DNA from: Roseateles asaccharophilus
GTDB taxonomy: Bacteria > Pseudomonadota > Gammaproteobacteria > Burkholderiales > Burkholderiaceae_C
Assembly: GCF_004362405.1 (NCBI RefSeq)
Contig: NZ_SNXE01000011.1
Location: 1 to 64,000 of the forward strand
DNA: 64,000 nucleotides
Direction: 5' to 3'
Shown here: piece after piece, positions 35,801-44,212 of the stretch
Position numbering within the stretch: the first letter of the stretch is position 1
How the letters are laid out: each line of letters begins with the position of its first letter
Program-made: the position numbers and the translations under genes
Notes under the pieces: model-generated
Told to the model about the DNA's origin: nothing
What the model saw: the letters and a program-made list of their open reading frames with translations, nothing else
Databases searched by the model: none

Positions 35801-38800
35801 CGGGCCAGCGGAGCCTTGCTGGCCGAGCTGGGCGCGGCGCCGCGCGAGCAGGAGGATGCCCTGCGTCGCCCCGTGCATCTGAGCCTGCTGGCCAGCGGTC
35901 AGGCCGCGGTGGGCGGCAGCGGCCGGCTGCTGGTGGAGGAGGGCGCCCGCATCAGCCTGGACCCCCTGGCCAGCCTGAACCTGCGGGCCGCCGCGGATCT
36001 GCGTGTGGACGGCCAGCTGCAAGCGGCCGGCGGCCAGCTCAGCCTGAGCCAGAGCGGCGAGACCGCGCAGCAGTCTCAGCGTCTGAGCCTGGGCCGCAAT
36101 GCCGTGATCGATGTGTCTGGCCGGCTGCTGCCCCTGCCATCCAGCGACGGGCTGCTGCGCGGCCGTGTGCTGGACGGCGGTCAGGTCAGCCTGAGCGCCC
36201 AGAGCCTGGACTGGGCCCAGGGCGCCCTGATTCGCGCCGACGGCGCCAGCGCCACCCTGGACGCCACCACCGCCCGGGGCCCGGCCCTGCCCGAGGGTCG
36301 GCAGCTGCTCAGCAGCCATGCCGGCCGGCTGAGCGTGGACCTGTTCAGCAATGCTAGCCAGGACAGCCTGCTGGCCGGGCGCTTCGAGGCCCGCGCCGGC
36401 AGCCCCGAGCGCGCTCAGGGCGCCCTGGCCATCAGCGTGGGCCGACGCAGCGAAACCGTGGCCCTGGCGCACCGACTGCTGCTGCAAGGCGGCGCGGCCC
36501 AGGCCCAGCCCCAGCCCCTGGCCGGTGTGCGCACCGTGCAGCTGGGCACCGAACTCTTCTCGGCCGGCCTGGCCGATCTGAGCCTGAGCAGCCAGGACCG
36601 CCTGGTGCTAGGCGGCGATCTCGATCTGCAGCTGGCGCGCCGTCTGGTGCTGGACAGTCCCCAGCTGCTGCTGGAGGGTAATGGCCAGGCGCGGCTGAGC
36701 GCCGTCAGCGTGGCCCTGGGCAGCAGCAGCGATGCCCGGCCCGGCAGCAGCGCCCCCGGGCGCGGCACCGGCCGCCTCACGCTACAGGCCCGCGGGCCCA
36801 GCCTGGATGTCTTCGGCCATCAGCAGCTGGGCGGCATGGCCGCGCTGGAACTGGTCAGCGCGGGCGACATGCGCCTGCATGCCCAGAGCAGCGCCGACCC
36901 GGCCAAGGCCAACCGCGGCTCGCTCAAGGCCGAGGCCCATATCACCCTCAGCGCCGCCCAGATCTACGGCAGCAGCGCCAGCCGCTTCGAGCTGGACGCG
37001 CTGGGGCAGGACCTGCTGATCACCCGCCCCGAGGGCAGCACGGCCACGCCCGCCACGCCGCTGAGCGCCGGTGCGGCCCTGAGCTTCAAGGCCCGCGACA
37101 TCGTGCAGGACGGCTTGTTGCGCGCGCCCCTGGGCCAGCTGAGCCTGCAGGCCAGCGAGCGGCTGCTGCTCACACCGCGCAGCCAGAGCTCCGTCTCGGG
37201 CGAGGGCCTCACGGTCTTCTACGGCAGCACCGTGGGCGGCGAGCGCTGGCAGTATGGCGGTCAGGCCCTCAAGGCCCTGCCGGCCAAGCAGATCGATCTG
37301 CAGGCCCCGCGCCTGGAGCTGCAGGCCCAGGGCAGCGCCAAGGCCAGCCTGGATCTGGGCGGCGGCGGCAGCCTGCAGGCCCTGGAATTCGTGGCCGGTC
37401 CCGGCGGCTCGCGCGATGTGTTTGCCGAGAGCTTTGATGGCCGCAGCGGCGCGTTTGCCATCGTGCCCGGTCAGACCCTGGCGCCGCTGGACAACCATAT
37501 GGCCCAGGCCGGCATCACGGCCTTGCCCGGCCGCGAGCTGGTGCTGGAGCGCGCCCTGGTGTTGGGCGAGCAAGTCCTGGCCCCCGGGCGCTATGCCGTG
37601 CTGCCGGCCCGCTATGCCCTGCTGCCCGGCGCCGTGCTGGTGCGGCCCGAGGCGGCTTCGGACACGCCGGTGGCCGCCGGCACCGAGCAGCGGCGCGACA
37701 ACGGCGCCCTGCTGGCCGGCGCACGCCTGGCCAGCACCGGCACGGACATCGTGGAAGGGCGCCTGGCGGGCTTTGTGTTCACGCCCTCGGCCACGGCCCG
37801 CAAGTCCTCCGAGATCCGCAGCCTGGATCTGGACGCCTATCTCAAGGCCCAGGCCCAGCGCGAGGGTCAGCCGCGGCCGGCCTCGGTGGCCGATGCGGGC
37901 CATCTGAACCTCAGTGCCCAGCAGCTGGCCCTGGCGGCCCAGCTGCGCCTGACGGCCGCCGACAAGGGCCAGGCTGGCAGCCTGGCGATTGCGGCCGAGC
38001 AGATGCGTGTGGGCGCCAGCGCCGCCGCGCGCCCGGCCGATCTGCCGGCCAACACCTTGTGGCTGGCCGCCGACGAGCTGGCCGCCTCGGGCGCGGGTTC
38101 TCTGACCCTGGGCGCCCTGCGCACCGTGGACGCCAAGGGCCAGAACCTGGCCGATGTGCGGGCCCGCCAGCTGGATGTGGAGGCCGGAACCCGCTTGCAG
38201 GGCTTTGCCGATCTGAAGCTGCTGGCGCGCGAGACCGTGAGCCTGGGCCAGGGCGTGCAGCTGCAGGCCGCCGCTCCCGCGCCACGGCCGGCGGAGCAGG
38301 GGAGCCCGGCGACGCTGCAGATCAAGGGCGACGGGGCCTCGCTGCAGCTGAGTGCGGGCGGCGGCGAGACGCTGCTGCGCAGCGAGTCCGGCGCCAGTCC
38401 CCAGGGCCGACTGAATCTGGGCCAGAGCGTCCGGCTGGCGGGTGCCAGCCTGGGCCTGGAGGCCGCGGGCCGGCTGGACCTGGGCGCCGAGGCGGCGCTG
38501 CAGGTGCAGGCCCTGAGCCTGGGCGCCAGCCGCATCCTCATCGGTGAGGGCGCGGCCCCGACCCAACCGGGTGAGCTGCGCCTGGGCGCCAGCCAGCTCT
38601 CGCAGTTCCTGGCGGCCGAGAGTCTGGCCCTGCGCAGCTATGGGGACATCGTTTTCGAGGCCGGTGCCCGTCTGGGCGGTGCCGGCCTGGGCCAGCTGCT
38701 GCTGGACGCCCAGCGCCTGAGCGTGCGCGAGGGTGGCGAGGCCAGCGCCAGCGCGGCCCGTCTGAGCCTGAGCAATAGCGGCGGCAGCGCGGACCAGCCC

Positions 38801-41800
38801 CTGCAAGGCGGCAGCGCGCGCCTGAGCCTGAATGCCCTGCAGGGCCCCCTGCAGATCGGCCCCGGCAGCGTGCAGCTTCAGGGCCTGGCCGCAGCCGAGT
38901 TGAGCTCAGGCAGCGAGATCCGCCTGAGCGGTGCGGGCAGCCTGCAGACGGCCGGTGATCTGAGCCTGAGCGCCCCGCGCCTGGTGGCCGATGCGCAGGC
39001 TCGGCAGCAGCTGCAGGCGGGTGGCCTGATGCAGCTGCAGACCCAGGCGCTGGCCGCTGGGGCGCCGCCGGCCGAGGCGGCCGGCGAGGCCGCACAGCTG
39101 AGCCTGAGCGCCCGCGAGCTGCGCCAGGGCACGCGCATCGAGCTGCCCTCGGGCCAGCTGCAGCTGCAGGCCCAGGGTGCGCTGCGCTTCGAGCGCGGCT
39201 CCCAGACGCTCTTGCAAGGCAGCAGCCATGAGCTGGCGCAGCAGCGCGTCAACACCCCCGGCGGCCGTCTGCTGGCCAGCTCGGCCGCGGGGGACATGGT
39301 CCTGGCGCCCGAGGCGCGGCTGGATGTCTCGGGCGGCGGCAGCGGCGCCGAGCGCGCCGCGGGCGGCGAGCTGCGGCTGTCGGCGGCCCAGGGCCGCCTG
39401 GAACTGCAGGGGCAGCTGCGCGGCCAGGAGGCTCGTCTGCTGCTGGACAGCCGCCAGGCCCTGGACCTGGGCGCGCTGGCGAGTCAGCTGGGCCAGGAGG
39501 GCGGGCAGTTTGGAGAGCAGATTTCGGTGCGCAACCGCCAGGGCGATCAGCGCCTGCCCGCGGGCGCCGAGCTGCGCGCCCGGCGCCTGGAGCTTTCCGC
39601 CGACCAAGGGGCGGTGCAGCTGCAGGGCAGCCTGCGCGCCGAGGCCGAGCGCGGTGCCCTGGTCCAGGTGGCCGCCGGCGGCGATCTGCGCCTGATGGCG
39701 GGCGCCCAGCTGCTGGCCGCCAACCGCGGCGAGGCGGCCGATGGCGGCGAGATCCGCCTGATGAGCAGCGCCGGCCGCATCAGTCTGGAAGAGGGGGGCC
39801 GGCTGGCCACGCCAGGCGGCGAGGGCGGGCGCGATGGCGAGGTCCTGCTGCGGGCCGCGCGCACCGGCGTCACGGAAAGCGGCAGCCAGCGCGGCGGCAC
39901 GGGCGTGGCGGTGGAGCGCCTGCGCGCCAGCTTCGAGGCGGTGCGCCGCATCGAGGTGGAGGCGGTGCGGCGCTACGAGGACATCACCCTGATCAGCGAG
40001 ACGGCGACGGCCCTGCCCACGCCCACGCCGACCGTGGCGCCAACGCCCCGACCGACGGCATCGCCCACCGCAGCGCCCACGGCGGCTCCGACGGGTGCCC
40101 CGACGGCCGCTCCGACCGCTGCACCGACTGCTGCACCGACTGCTGCACCAACCGCCGCACCGACTGCGGCTCCCACGCCCGCACCGACCACACCGCCGAC
40201 CGAACCCTCGCCGGGCAATGGCGCGGGAACCACGATAGGCGTCAAGCCGCCGCCGCCGCCGGTGGGCCCCAAGCCGGCCCAGCTGGCCGGCGCCCAGTCC
40301 CTGATGCTGGGCAGCGAGCTGCCCGCCGGCCAGGTGCCGCCGGCCCTGCTGAGCGCGGTGCGCATCGCGGCCGCGGCCGAGCCCGCCACGGCCTCGGCCG
40401 GCAATGGCAACAACACGACCATAGGCAACAAGCCGCCGGCGCCGCCGGTCGGCCCGCCCACCGCGGCACCTACGCCTCCGCCCACGGCCGTTCCCACCCC
40501 GCCGGCTCCCACGCCCCCGGCACCCGGGCCGGGCCCTTTGCCATCACCGACCCCCACCGCGGCGCCCACTCCGCCGGCTCCGGCGCCCGGGCCCGGTCCC
40601 GCGCCGACCCCGGCCCCGACAACGGCCCCGGTGCCCAAGCCACCGGCCCCCACACCCGCGCCGGTGCCCACGCCGCCGCCCAAGATCCTCAAGCCCTCCC
40701 AGGTGGAGGCGGACAACCTGGCTTTTGTGGGTACGCGTGCCGCGCAGACGCAGCGCATCGCGGCCGAGCTGGCCGGTGGCAATGCCGAGCTGGCGGCCCG
40801 GCTCACGGTGGCGCCGGGCGTGGAGATCCGCAGCCCCGGCCGGCTCAGCCTGGAAAGCGAGTGGAATCTGGTGCCGGCCAGCGGCAGCCGCGTGGGCGAG
40901 GCCATGCGTCTGAGCCTGCGCGCCGGTGGCGACCTGGCCCTGCTCAACAGCCTGAGCGACGGCTTTGCCGCGGCCCGCAGCGCCACGGACAAGCGTGCGA
41001 TTGCGGCCAATGGCGTGGCCATGGCCGGCCGGGCGGCGTCCTTCCGCCTGGTGGCGGGCGCCGATCTCGCGGCGGCCGATCCGCTGGCCGTGAACGAGGC
41101 CGCCAACGCGGGAGGCAACCTGATCATCGGCCGGCCCGGCAGCAGCGCCACGGCCACGCCGCCCATCGTCTTCATCCGCAGCACCACGGGCAGCATTGCC
41201 ATGGCCGCCGCGGGCGACATCAATCTGGGCGTGGCGCTCAATGCCCAGGGCCGCAACGGCCAGGTGCGCATCTACACGACGGGCGAGGCCCTGCCGGCGC
41301 CCAGCACCCAGGATTTGAACCGCCTGGGCCTGCGCCTGAGCGATCAGCTGATTCCCAACAGCCCCAGCGGCAATCTGGGCCCCTTCTTCGATCACGCCGG
41401 CGCCATTTCTCTGCAGGCCGGGCGCGATGTGCTGAGCCTGCCCGGCTACAAATACCCCAGCGCTGGCGGCCAACCCACCAGCGTTCAGTATGTGGCCGAC
41501 TGGTGGTGGCGTCAGCTCAGCCTGGGTAGCAGCCAAAACCCGAATCTGGGCCTGATGTTCTGGTCGCGCTATGACCAGTTCGCCCAGGGCATTGCCTCCT
41601 TTGGCGGCGGCGATATCGCGGTGCGCGCCGGCCGCGATCTGGTGGACCTGGAGCTGTCCACCCCGGCCAGCGGCTATCGCCTGGCGGCCGTGGGTACACC
41701 GGACAGCAAGGACTATCTGCCCGAGGCCGGAGCCTGGCTGCCGGGCGGCCGCCTCAGCGCCAGCGCCGGGCGCGATGTGCTGGGTGGCCTCTACAACGCG

Positions 41801-44212
41801 GGCGGTGCCCAGGCCAGCCTCAGCGCGGGTGCGGGCATCGGTGGCGGCAGCGGGAGAGCGCTGGCCTATGCCGGCCCCCAGCTCTTCCATCTGGATACGC
41901 GCTGGTCGGTGCAGGCGGGTAGCGATCTGCAGCTGGGCAGCCTCAGCAACCCGGCCCTGCTCAGCGGCCTGCGCCAGGGCACGGAGACGGCGGCTGGCGA
42001 GGCCCGCACCGCGGCGGTCACCGGCTTGGCGGACCGGGCCCAGGCCAGGCTGCTGAGCGTCAGCGGGGACCTGAGCCTGAGCGGCCAGCGCCCCAGCGGG
42101 GTGACGGCGGTGATGACGGGCGCGGGCGAGAACGTACTGCCCGACAGCCTGAGCCTGGCCGCGCCGGCCGGCGGTATACGCCTAGACAAGCCCCTGGTTC
42201 AGCTGCCCGTGGGCGAGGCCCGCCTGAGCCTGCTGGCCCGTGATGAGCTGCGCCTGCTTGGCGGGCTCTGGGTGGGCGCCACCCGGGCCGAGGACAAGAG
42301 CCAGGCCCAGCCCCTGGCCCAGGCCGGCTTGCAGCGGCTGCTGGGCCAGTGGCGCAGCAGCCCCGAGGGCCTGGACGCGAGCGATCGCAGCCCCTTGCTC
42401 CTGGTCTCGGCCGCGGACTCGCTGCGCCTGGAGGGCTCGAGCTTCAGCGCCCGCCCCCTGCAGCTGCAGGCGGGTCGCGATCTGGTGCTGGCGACCATCA
42501 ATGTGCAGCATCAGGCTGCGGGGGAGCTGAGCTTGCTGCAGGCCGGCCGAGACCTGCTGCTCAACGGCAGCAGCATCAGTGGTCTGCGGGTGGCCGGGCC
42601 GGGCGAGGTGCTGGCGCTGGCGGGGCGCGATGCCGATCTGCGTGGCGGCACAGGCCTGCTCAGCGAGGGCAATGTCAACAACGCCACCCTGCTGCAGCCG
42701 GGCGGGGCGGCCCTGACCCTGGTCAGCGCCTACCAGCCTACCGATCTGGCCCAGGCCGGGGCCTATGCCCTGCAGGGCGCGGGCCTGCAGCATCACAGCG
42801 CCTTGCTGGCGGTGCAGCTCAAGGCCCTCAGCGAGACGGGCAAGACCCTGGACGCGGTCGAGGCTCAGAAGCAGGCCAAGGACTTTGCGGCCCTGAAGCC
42901 GCAGGAGCAGCGCGCCCGGGTGCAGGCCCTGGTGGGCGAGAGTCTGCTGGCCGTCGAGAGCGAGCGCTATCTGCAGCAGGCCCTGGCCCTGGCCGAGGCA
43001 CAGAGCCGCGCCGCCACCGAGGCCGTGGCCGCCGGTCGGGTCACGGGCAGCGGGCGCGATGTGGCGCGCCCGCCCCTGGCCGGCTCTGAGTTCCTGGCCG
43101 GTGAGCCGCGTTTGCAAGCGGCGGAGCCGGCGGCGCGCGATGAGGCCCAGGCCGCGGTCCGCCAGGAGCTGCGCGAGGCCCTGCAAGGCCAGGCCTTGGG
43201 CGCGGCCCTGCTGGCCAAGGCCGGCAGCCTGGGGCCGCAGGGCTATGAACAGCTGCTGCTGGCGGTGTCGCCGCACATGGCGGGCCTGCGTGACTTTGTG
43301 AATGCCCGTCTGGGCGGTGCGCCGCGCGACGCGGCCACGGCCTGGCGTGAATTCGCCGGCCTGCCGGCGGCCCAGCGCTTGATCTTCCTGCAGCAGACCC
43401 TGATGCGCGAGCTGCAGGCCGCGGGCCGGGCGGCCGCGGCGGGCGAGCGCGCGGCCTATCTGCGCGGCTATCAGGCCATGCAGGGGCTGTACCCGCAGGC
43501 CGAGGCCCGCGACGGGCGCATCCTGCTGGCCAACAGCCAGGTCAAGACGGCCCAGGGCGGGGCCATCACCCTGCTGGCCCCGGGCGGCAGCATCAATGTG
43601 GGCGATCTGGCCGGCCAGAGCGGCAAGAGCGCGGCCGATGTGGGCATCGTCAGCGTGGCCGGTGGCGCGGTGCAGGCCGCGGTGCGCGACAGCGTGGAAG
43701 TGAACCAGTCACGCATCTTCACCCTGGCCCAGGGCGATGTGTTGCTCTGGGCGGGCCTGGGCAATCTGGATGCGGGCCGGGGCGCCAAGACCGTGACCGG
43801 CGCGCCGCCGCCCGTCTACACCCTGGACCGCGAGGGCCGGGTGGTGGTGGACACCAGCGGCTCCTTCAGCGGCAGCGGCATCGCGGTGCTGGACAAGGGC
43901 AGCGCCCTGGATCTGTATGCCCCGCTGGGCGAGATCAATGCCGGTGATGCGGGCATCAAGTCCGCCGGCAATCTCTTCCTGGGTGCCACGGTGGTGCGCG
44001 GTGCCGACAACATTGCCGCGACCGGCGCGGTGCAGGGCGCCAACCTGGCCGCCCCGGCGCCACCGCCACCGTCCATCACCCCCCCCACACCGGCCGCCAC
44101 CGAGGGCGGCAAGCGTGAGGCCGCGTCCGGCGACGAGGACGAGAACCGCAAGCGCCGCCCCCGCCGCAATCTGCTGCTGGAGTTCCTGGGCTTTGGCAGC
44201 AGCGGGGAATGA
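32876..44212 (+). CDS. Giant filamentous haemagglutinin-type exoprotein (TpsA)
   Basis: A 3778-residue predicted beta-helix protein. A signal region ends near LQAQPVAG; no extended ESPR is seen. The TPS secretion domain (about 60-310) includes VYLLNANGILFGSGAQVNVGALVAST, the core N-terminal motif of haemagglutinin/HMW-type exoproteins. Long imperfect LSL/G repeats follow. At 2380-2445 lies a run of PTAA repeats, and at about 2525-2605 a Pro-rich stretch. The following part (roughly 2750-3675) resembles the DUF3739 haemagglutinin C-terminal region (ADWWWRQLSLGS, DIAVRAGRDL). It ends in a charged tail KRRPRRNLLLEFLG. Its stop overlaps the ATG of the ExbB fusion gene. Surface adhesion is the family role; the actual ligand is unknown. 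Confidence 0.92.
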   Translation: MIAPARHHLSVSSHTPRAMRPLVLALVAIWPLQSLQAQPVAGVRPPVPALNAVPVPALKWQQSREKYEDGARSSLTERPNARGGVDQIIEQRLAREIYQWQRFDIGAASKVEFMLPSGGAALNRVDKGAAPSAIFGALTATVPNPNTAAGQPARIVGGDVYLLNANGILFGSGAQVNVGALVASTLNVDNEDFLNGLTRSINGAQRSFWRDPLGLPATQEGSGFVEVQPGAEIRTPNGGRVFLFAEEVKQAGRVETPGGQTVLAAGSEVYLQAPTAEKLYAAEHNAAVPALRGLLVEVGGEAGRVDQLGEILSARGNTTLVGMAVNQMGRISASTSVSENGSVFLLARGKASASSVASSVFKRAREGGSLVLGSSSRIEITPEASSATSTDSAGFTPSRIEMSARSISLQGAEPSAGSGSGPGASIVAPGASVRLRAETVPVYEVPDTPGSHALSLPKPDIPRFDATASLSLGRGVSIDLSGTRDTEVSAGRHYVTTELLGANDLKDAPLQKDGLLYRAKVTLDIRKDSKILGSLQSYRDAVERSVQERLSGGGSLMLESAGLVQADAGSRLDLSGGRIRYTAAITQPSQLRGADGLLYDLNDAPADQAYVGLSNAVYRHFGRWGAARSFVLGPSLALAGYEEGQAAGSLRVAGSQLRLDGEMLARTLVGERQREGLDKLAAPGRLQLGQASALATGVQHTLLLGSSAAAPAASGTGSWLDLGRLDASGFGRYALASDGDIVVEQALRLAPRSQLSLFSRGAQGIRLAADVQSAGGTLSAQTVARPEQAGSQAGDIVVADGVRLELAGRLVNQERDGVQPQASAEGGSLRLNSGAGLALGRDTVLDVSGGATVSGTGRVVAGAAGAIELRSSMVGDQAQRFDIAGARLLGLGLNRGGSLSLRAAEVEIGGSGSSQAETGRLQLGTEFFSRGGFERLEIDGQRSLSLIAGSVLSPRLLNHGASDQQLRLDPNSGQARASGALLAELGAAPREQEDALRRPVHLSLLASGQAAVGGSGRLLVEEGARISLDPLASLNLRAAADLRVDGQLQAAGGQLSLSQSGETAQQSQRLSLGRNAVIDVSGRLLPLPSSDGLLRGRVLDGGQVSLSAQSLDWAQGALIRADGASATLDATTARGPALPEGRQLLSSHAGRLSVDLFSNASQDSLLAGRFEARAGSPERAQGALAISVGRRSETVALAHRLLLQGGAAQAQPQPLAGVRTVQLGTELFSAGLADLSLSSQDRLVLGGDLDLQLARRLVLDSPQLLLEGNGQARLSAVSVALGSSSDARPGSSAPGRGTGRLTLQARGPSLDVFGHQQLGGMAALELVSAGDMRLHAQSSADPAKANRGSLKAEAHITLSAAQIYGSSASRFELDALGQDLLITRPEGSTATPATPLSAGAALSFKARDIVQDGLLRAPLGQLSLQASERLLLTPRSQSSVSGEGLTVFYGSTVGGERWQYGGQALKALPAKQIDLQAPRLELQAQGSAKASLDLGGGGSLQALEFVAGPGGSRDVFAESFDGRSGAFAIVPGQTLAPLDNHMAQAGITALPGRELVLERALVLGEQVLAPGRYAVLPARYALLPGAVLVRPEAASDTPVAAGTEQRRDNGALLAGARLASTGTDIVEGRLAGFVFTPSATARKSSEIRSLDLDAYLKAQAQREGQPRPASVADAGHLNLSAQQLALAAQLRLTAADKGQAGSLAIAAEQMRVGASAAARPADLPANTLWLAADELAASGAGSLTLGALRTVDAKGQNLADVRARQLDVEAGTRLQGFADLKLLARETVSLGQGVQLQAAAPAPRPAEQGSPATLQIKGDGASLQLSAGGGETLLRSESGASPQGRLNLGQSVRLAGASLGLEAAGRLDLGAEAALQVQALSLGASRILIGEGAAPTQPGELRLGASQLSQFLAAESLALRSYGDIVFEAGARLGGAGLGQLLLDAQRLSVREGGEASASAARLSLSNSGGSADQPLQGGSARLSLNALQGPLQIGPGSVQLQGLAAAELSSGSEIRLSGAGSLQTAGDLSLSAPRLVADAQARQQLQAGGLMQLQTQALAAGAPPAEAAGEAAQLSLSARELRQGTRIELPSGQLQLQAQGALRFERGSQTLLQGSSHELAQQRVNTPGGRLLASSAAGDMVLAPEARLDVSGGGSGAERAAGGELRLSAAQGRLELQGQLRGQEARLLLDSRQALDLGALASQLGQEGGQFGEQISVRNRQGDQRLPAGAELRARRLELSADQGAVQLQGSLRAEAERGALVQVAAGGDLRLMAGAQLLAANRGEAADGGEIRLMSSAGRISLEEGGRLATPGGEGGRDGEVLLRAARTGVTESGSQRGGTGVAVERLRASFEAVRRIEVEAVRRYEDITLISETATALPTPTPTVAPTPRPTASPTAAPTAAPTGAPTAAPTAAPTAAPTAAPTAAPTAAPTPAPTTPPTEPSPGNGAGTTIGVKPPPPPVGPKPAQLAGAQSLMLGSELPAGQVPPALLSAVRIAAAAEPATASAGNGNNTTIGNKPPAPPVGPPTAAPTPPPTAVPTPPAPTPPAPGPGPLPSPTPTAAPTPPAPAPGPGPAPTPAPTTAPVPKPPAPTPAPVPTPPPKILKPSQVEADNLAFVGTRAAQTQRIAAELAGGNAELAARLTVAPGVEIRSPGRLSLESEWNLVPASGSRVGEAMRLSLRAGGDLALLNSLSDGFAAARSATDKRAIAANGVAMAGRAASFRLVAGADLAAADPLAVNEAANAGGNLIIGRPGSSATATPPIVFIRSTTGSIAMAAAGDINLGVALNAQGRNGQVRIYTTGEALPAPSTQDLNRLGLRLSDQLIPNSPSGNLGPFFDHAGAISLQAGRDVLSLPGYKYPSAGGQPTSVQYVADWWWRQLSLGSSQNPNLGLMFWSRYDQFAQGIASFGGGDIAVRAGRDLVDLELSTPASGYRLAAVGTPDSKDYLPEAGAWLPGGRLSASAGRDVLGGLYNAGGAQASLSAGAGIGGGSGRALAYAGPQLFHLDTRWSVQAGSDLQLGSLSNPALLSGLRQGTETAAGEARTAAVTGLADRAQARLLSVSGDLSLSGQRPSGVTAVMTGAGENVLPDSLSLAAPAGGIRLDKPLVQLPVGEARLSLLARDELRLLGGLWVGATRAEDKSQAQPLAQAGLQRLLGQWRSSPEGLDASDRSPLLLVSAADSLRLEGSSFSARPLQLQAGRDLVLATINVQHQAAGELSLLQAGRDLLLNGSSISGLRVAGPGEVLALAGRDADLRGGTGLLSEGNVNNATLLQPGGAALTLVSAYQPTDLAQAGAYALQGAGLQHHSALLAVQLKALSETGKTLDAVEAQKQAKDFAALKPQEQRARVQALVGESLLAVESERYLQQALALAEAQSRAATEAVAAGRVTGSGRDVARPPLAGSEFLAGEPRLQAAEPAARDEAQAAVRQELREALQGQALGAALLAKAGSLGPQGYEQLLLAVSPHMAGLRDFVNARLGGAPRDAATAWREFAGLPAAQRLIFLQQTLMRELQAAGRAAAAGERAAYLRGYQAMQGLYPQAEARDGRILLANSQVKTAQGGAITLLAPGGSINVGDLAGQSGKSAADVGIVSVAGGAVQAAVRDSVEVNQSRIFTLAQGDVLLWAGLGNLDAGRGAKTVTGAPPPVYTLDREGRVVVDTSGSFSGSGIAVLDKGSALDLYAPLGEINAGDAGIKSAGNLFLGATVVRGADNIAATGAVQGANLAAPAPPPPSITPPTPAATEGGKREAASGDEDENRKRRPRRNLLLEFLGFGSSGE
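40015..40209 (+). repeat. Tandem Pro-Thr-Ala-Ala coding repeat inside tpsA
   Basis: The sequence encodes a chain of PTPT, PTAAP, PTGAP and PTAAPTAAP units built from near-identical 12-base steps (CCGACTGCTGCA-type). A second, less regular Pro-rich stretch follows at about 40450-40690. It makes an extended hinge between two beta-helical parts of TpsA. Repeats of this kind can change copy number by slippage. Confidence 0.85.

Noticed and set aside
40015-40209. Short regular repeats that could look like a CRISPR array
   Set aside because: There are no spacers; the repeats are contiguous 12-base in-frame codon steps inside tpsA.
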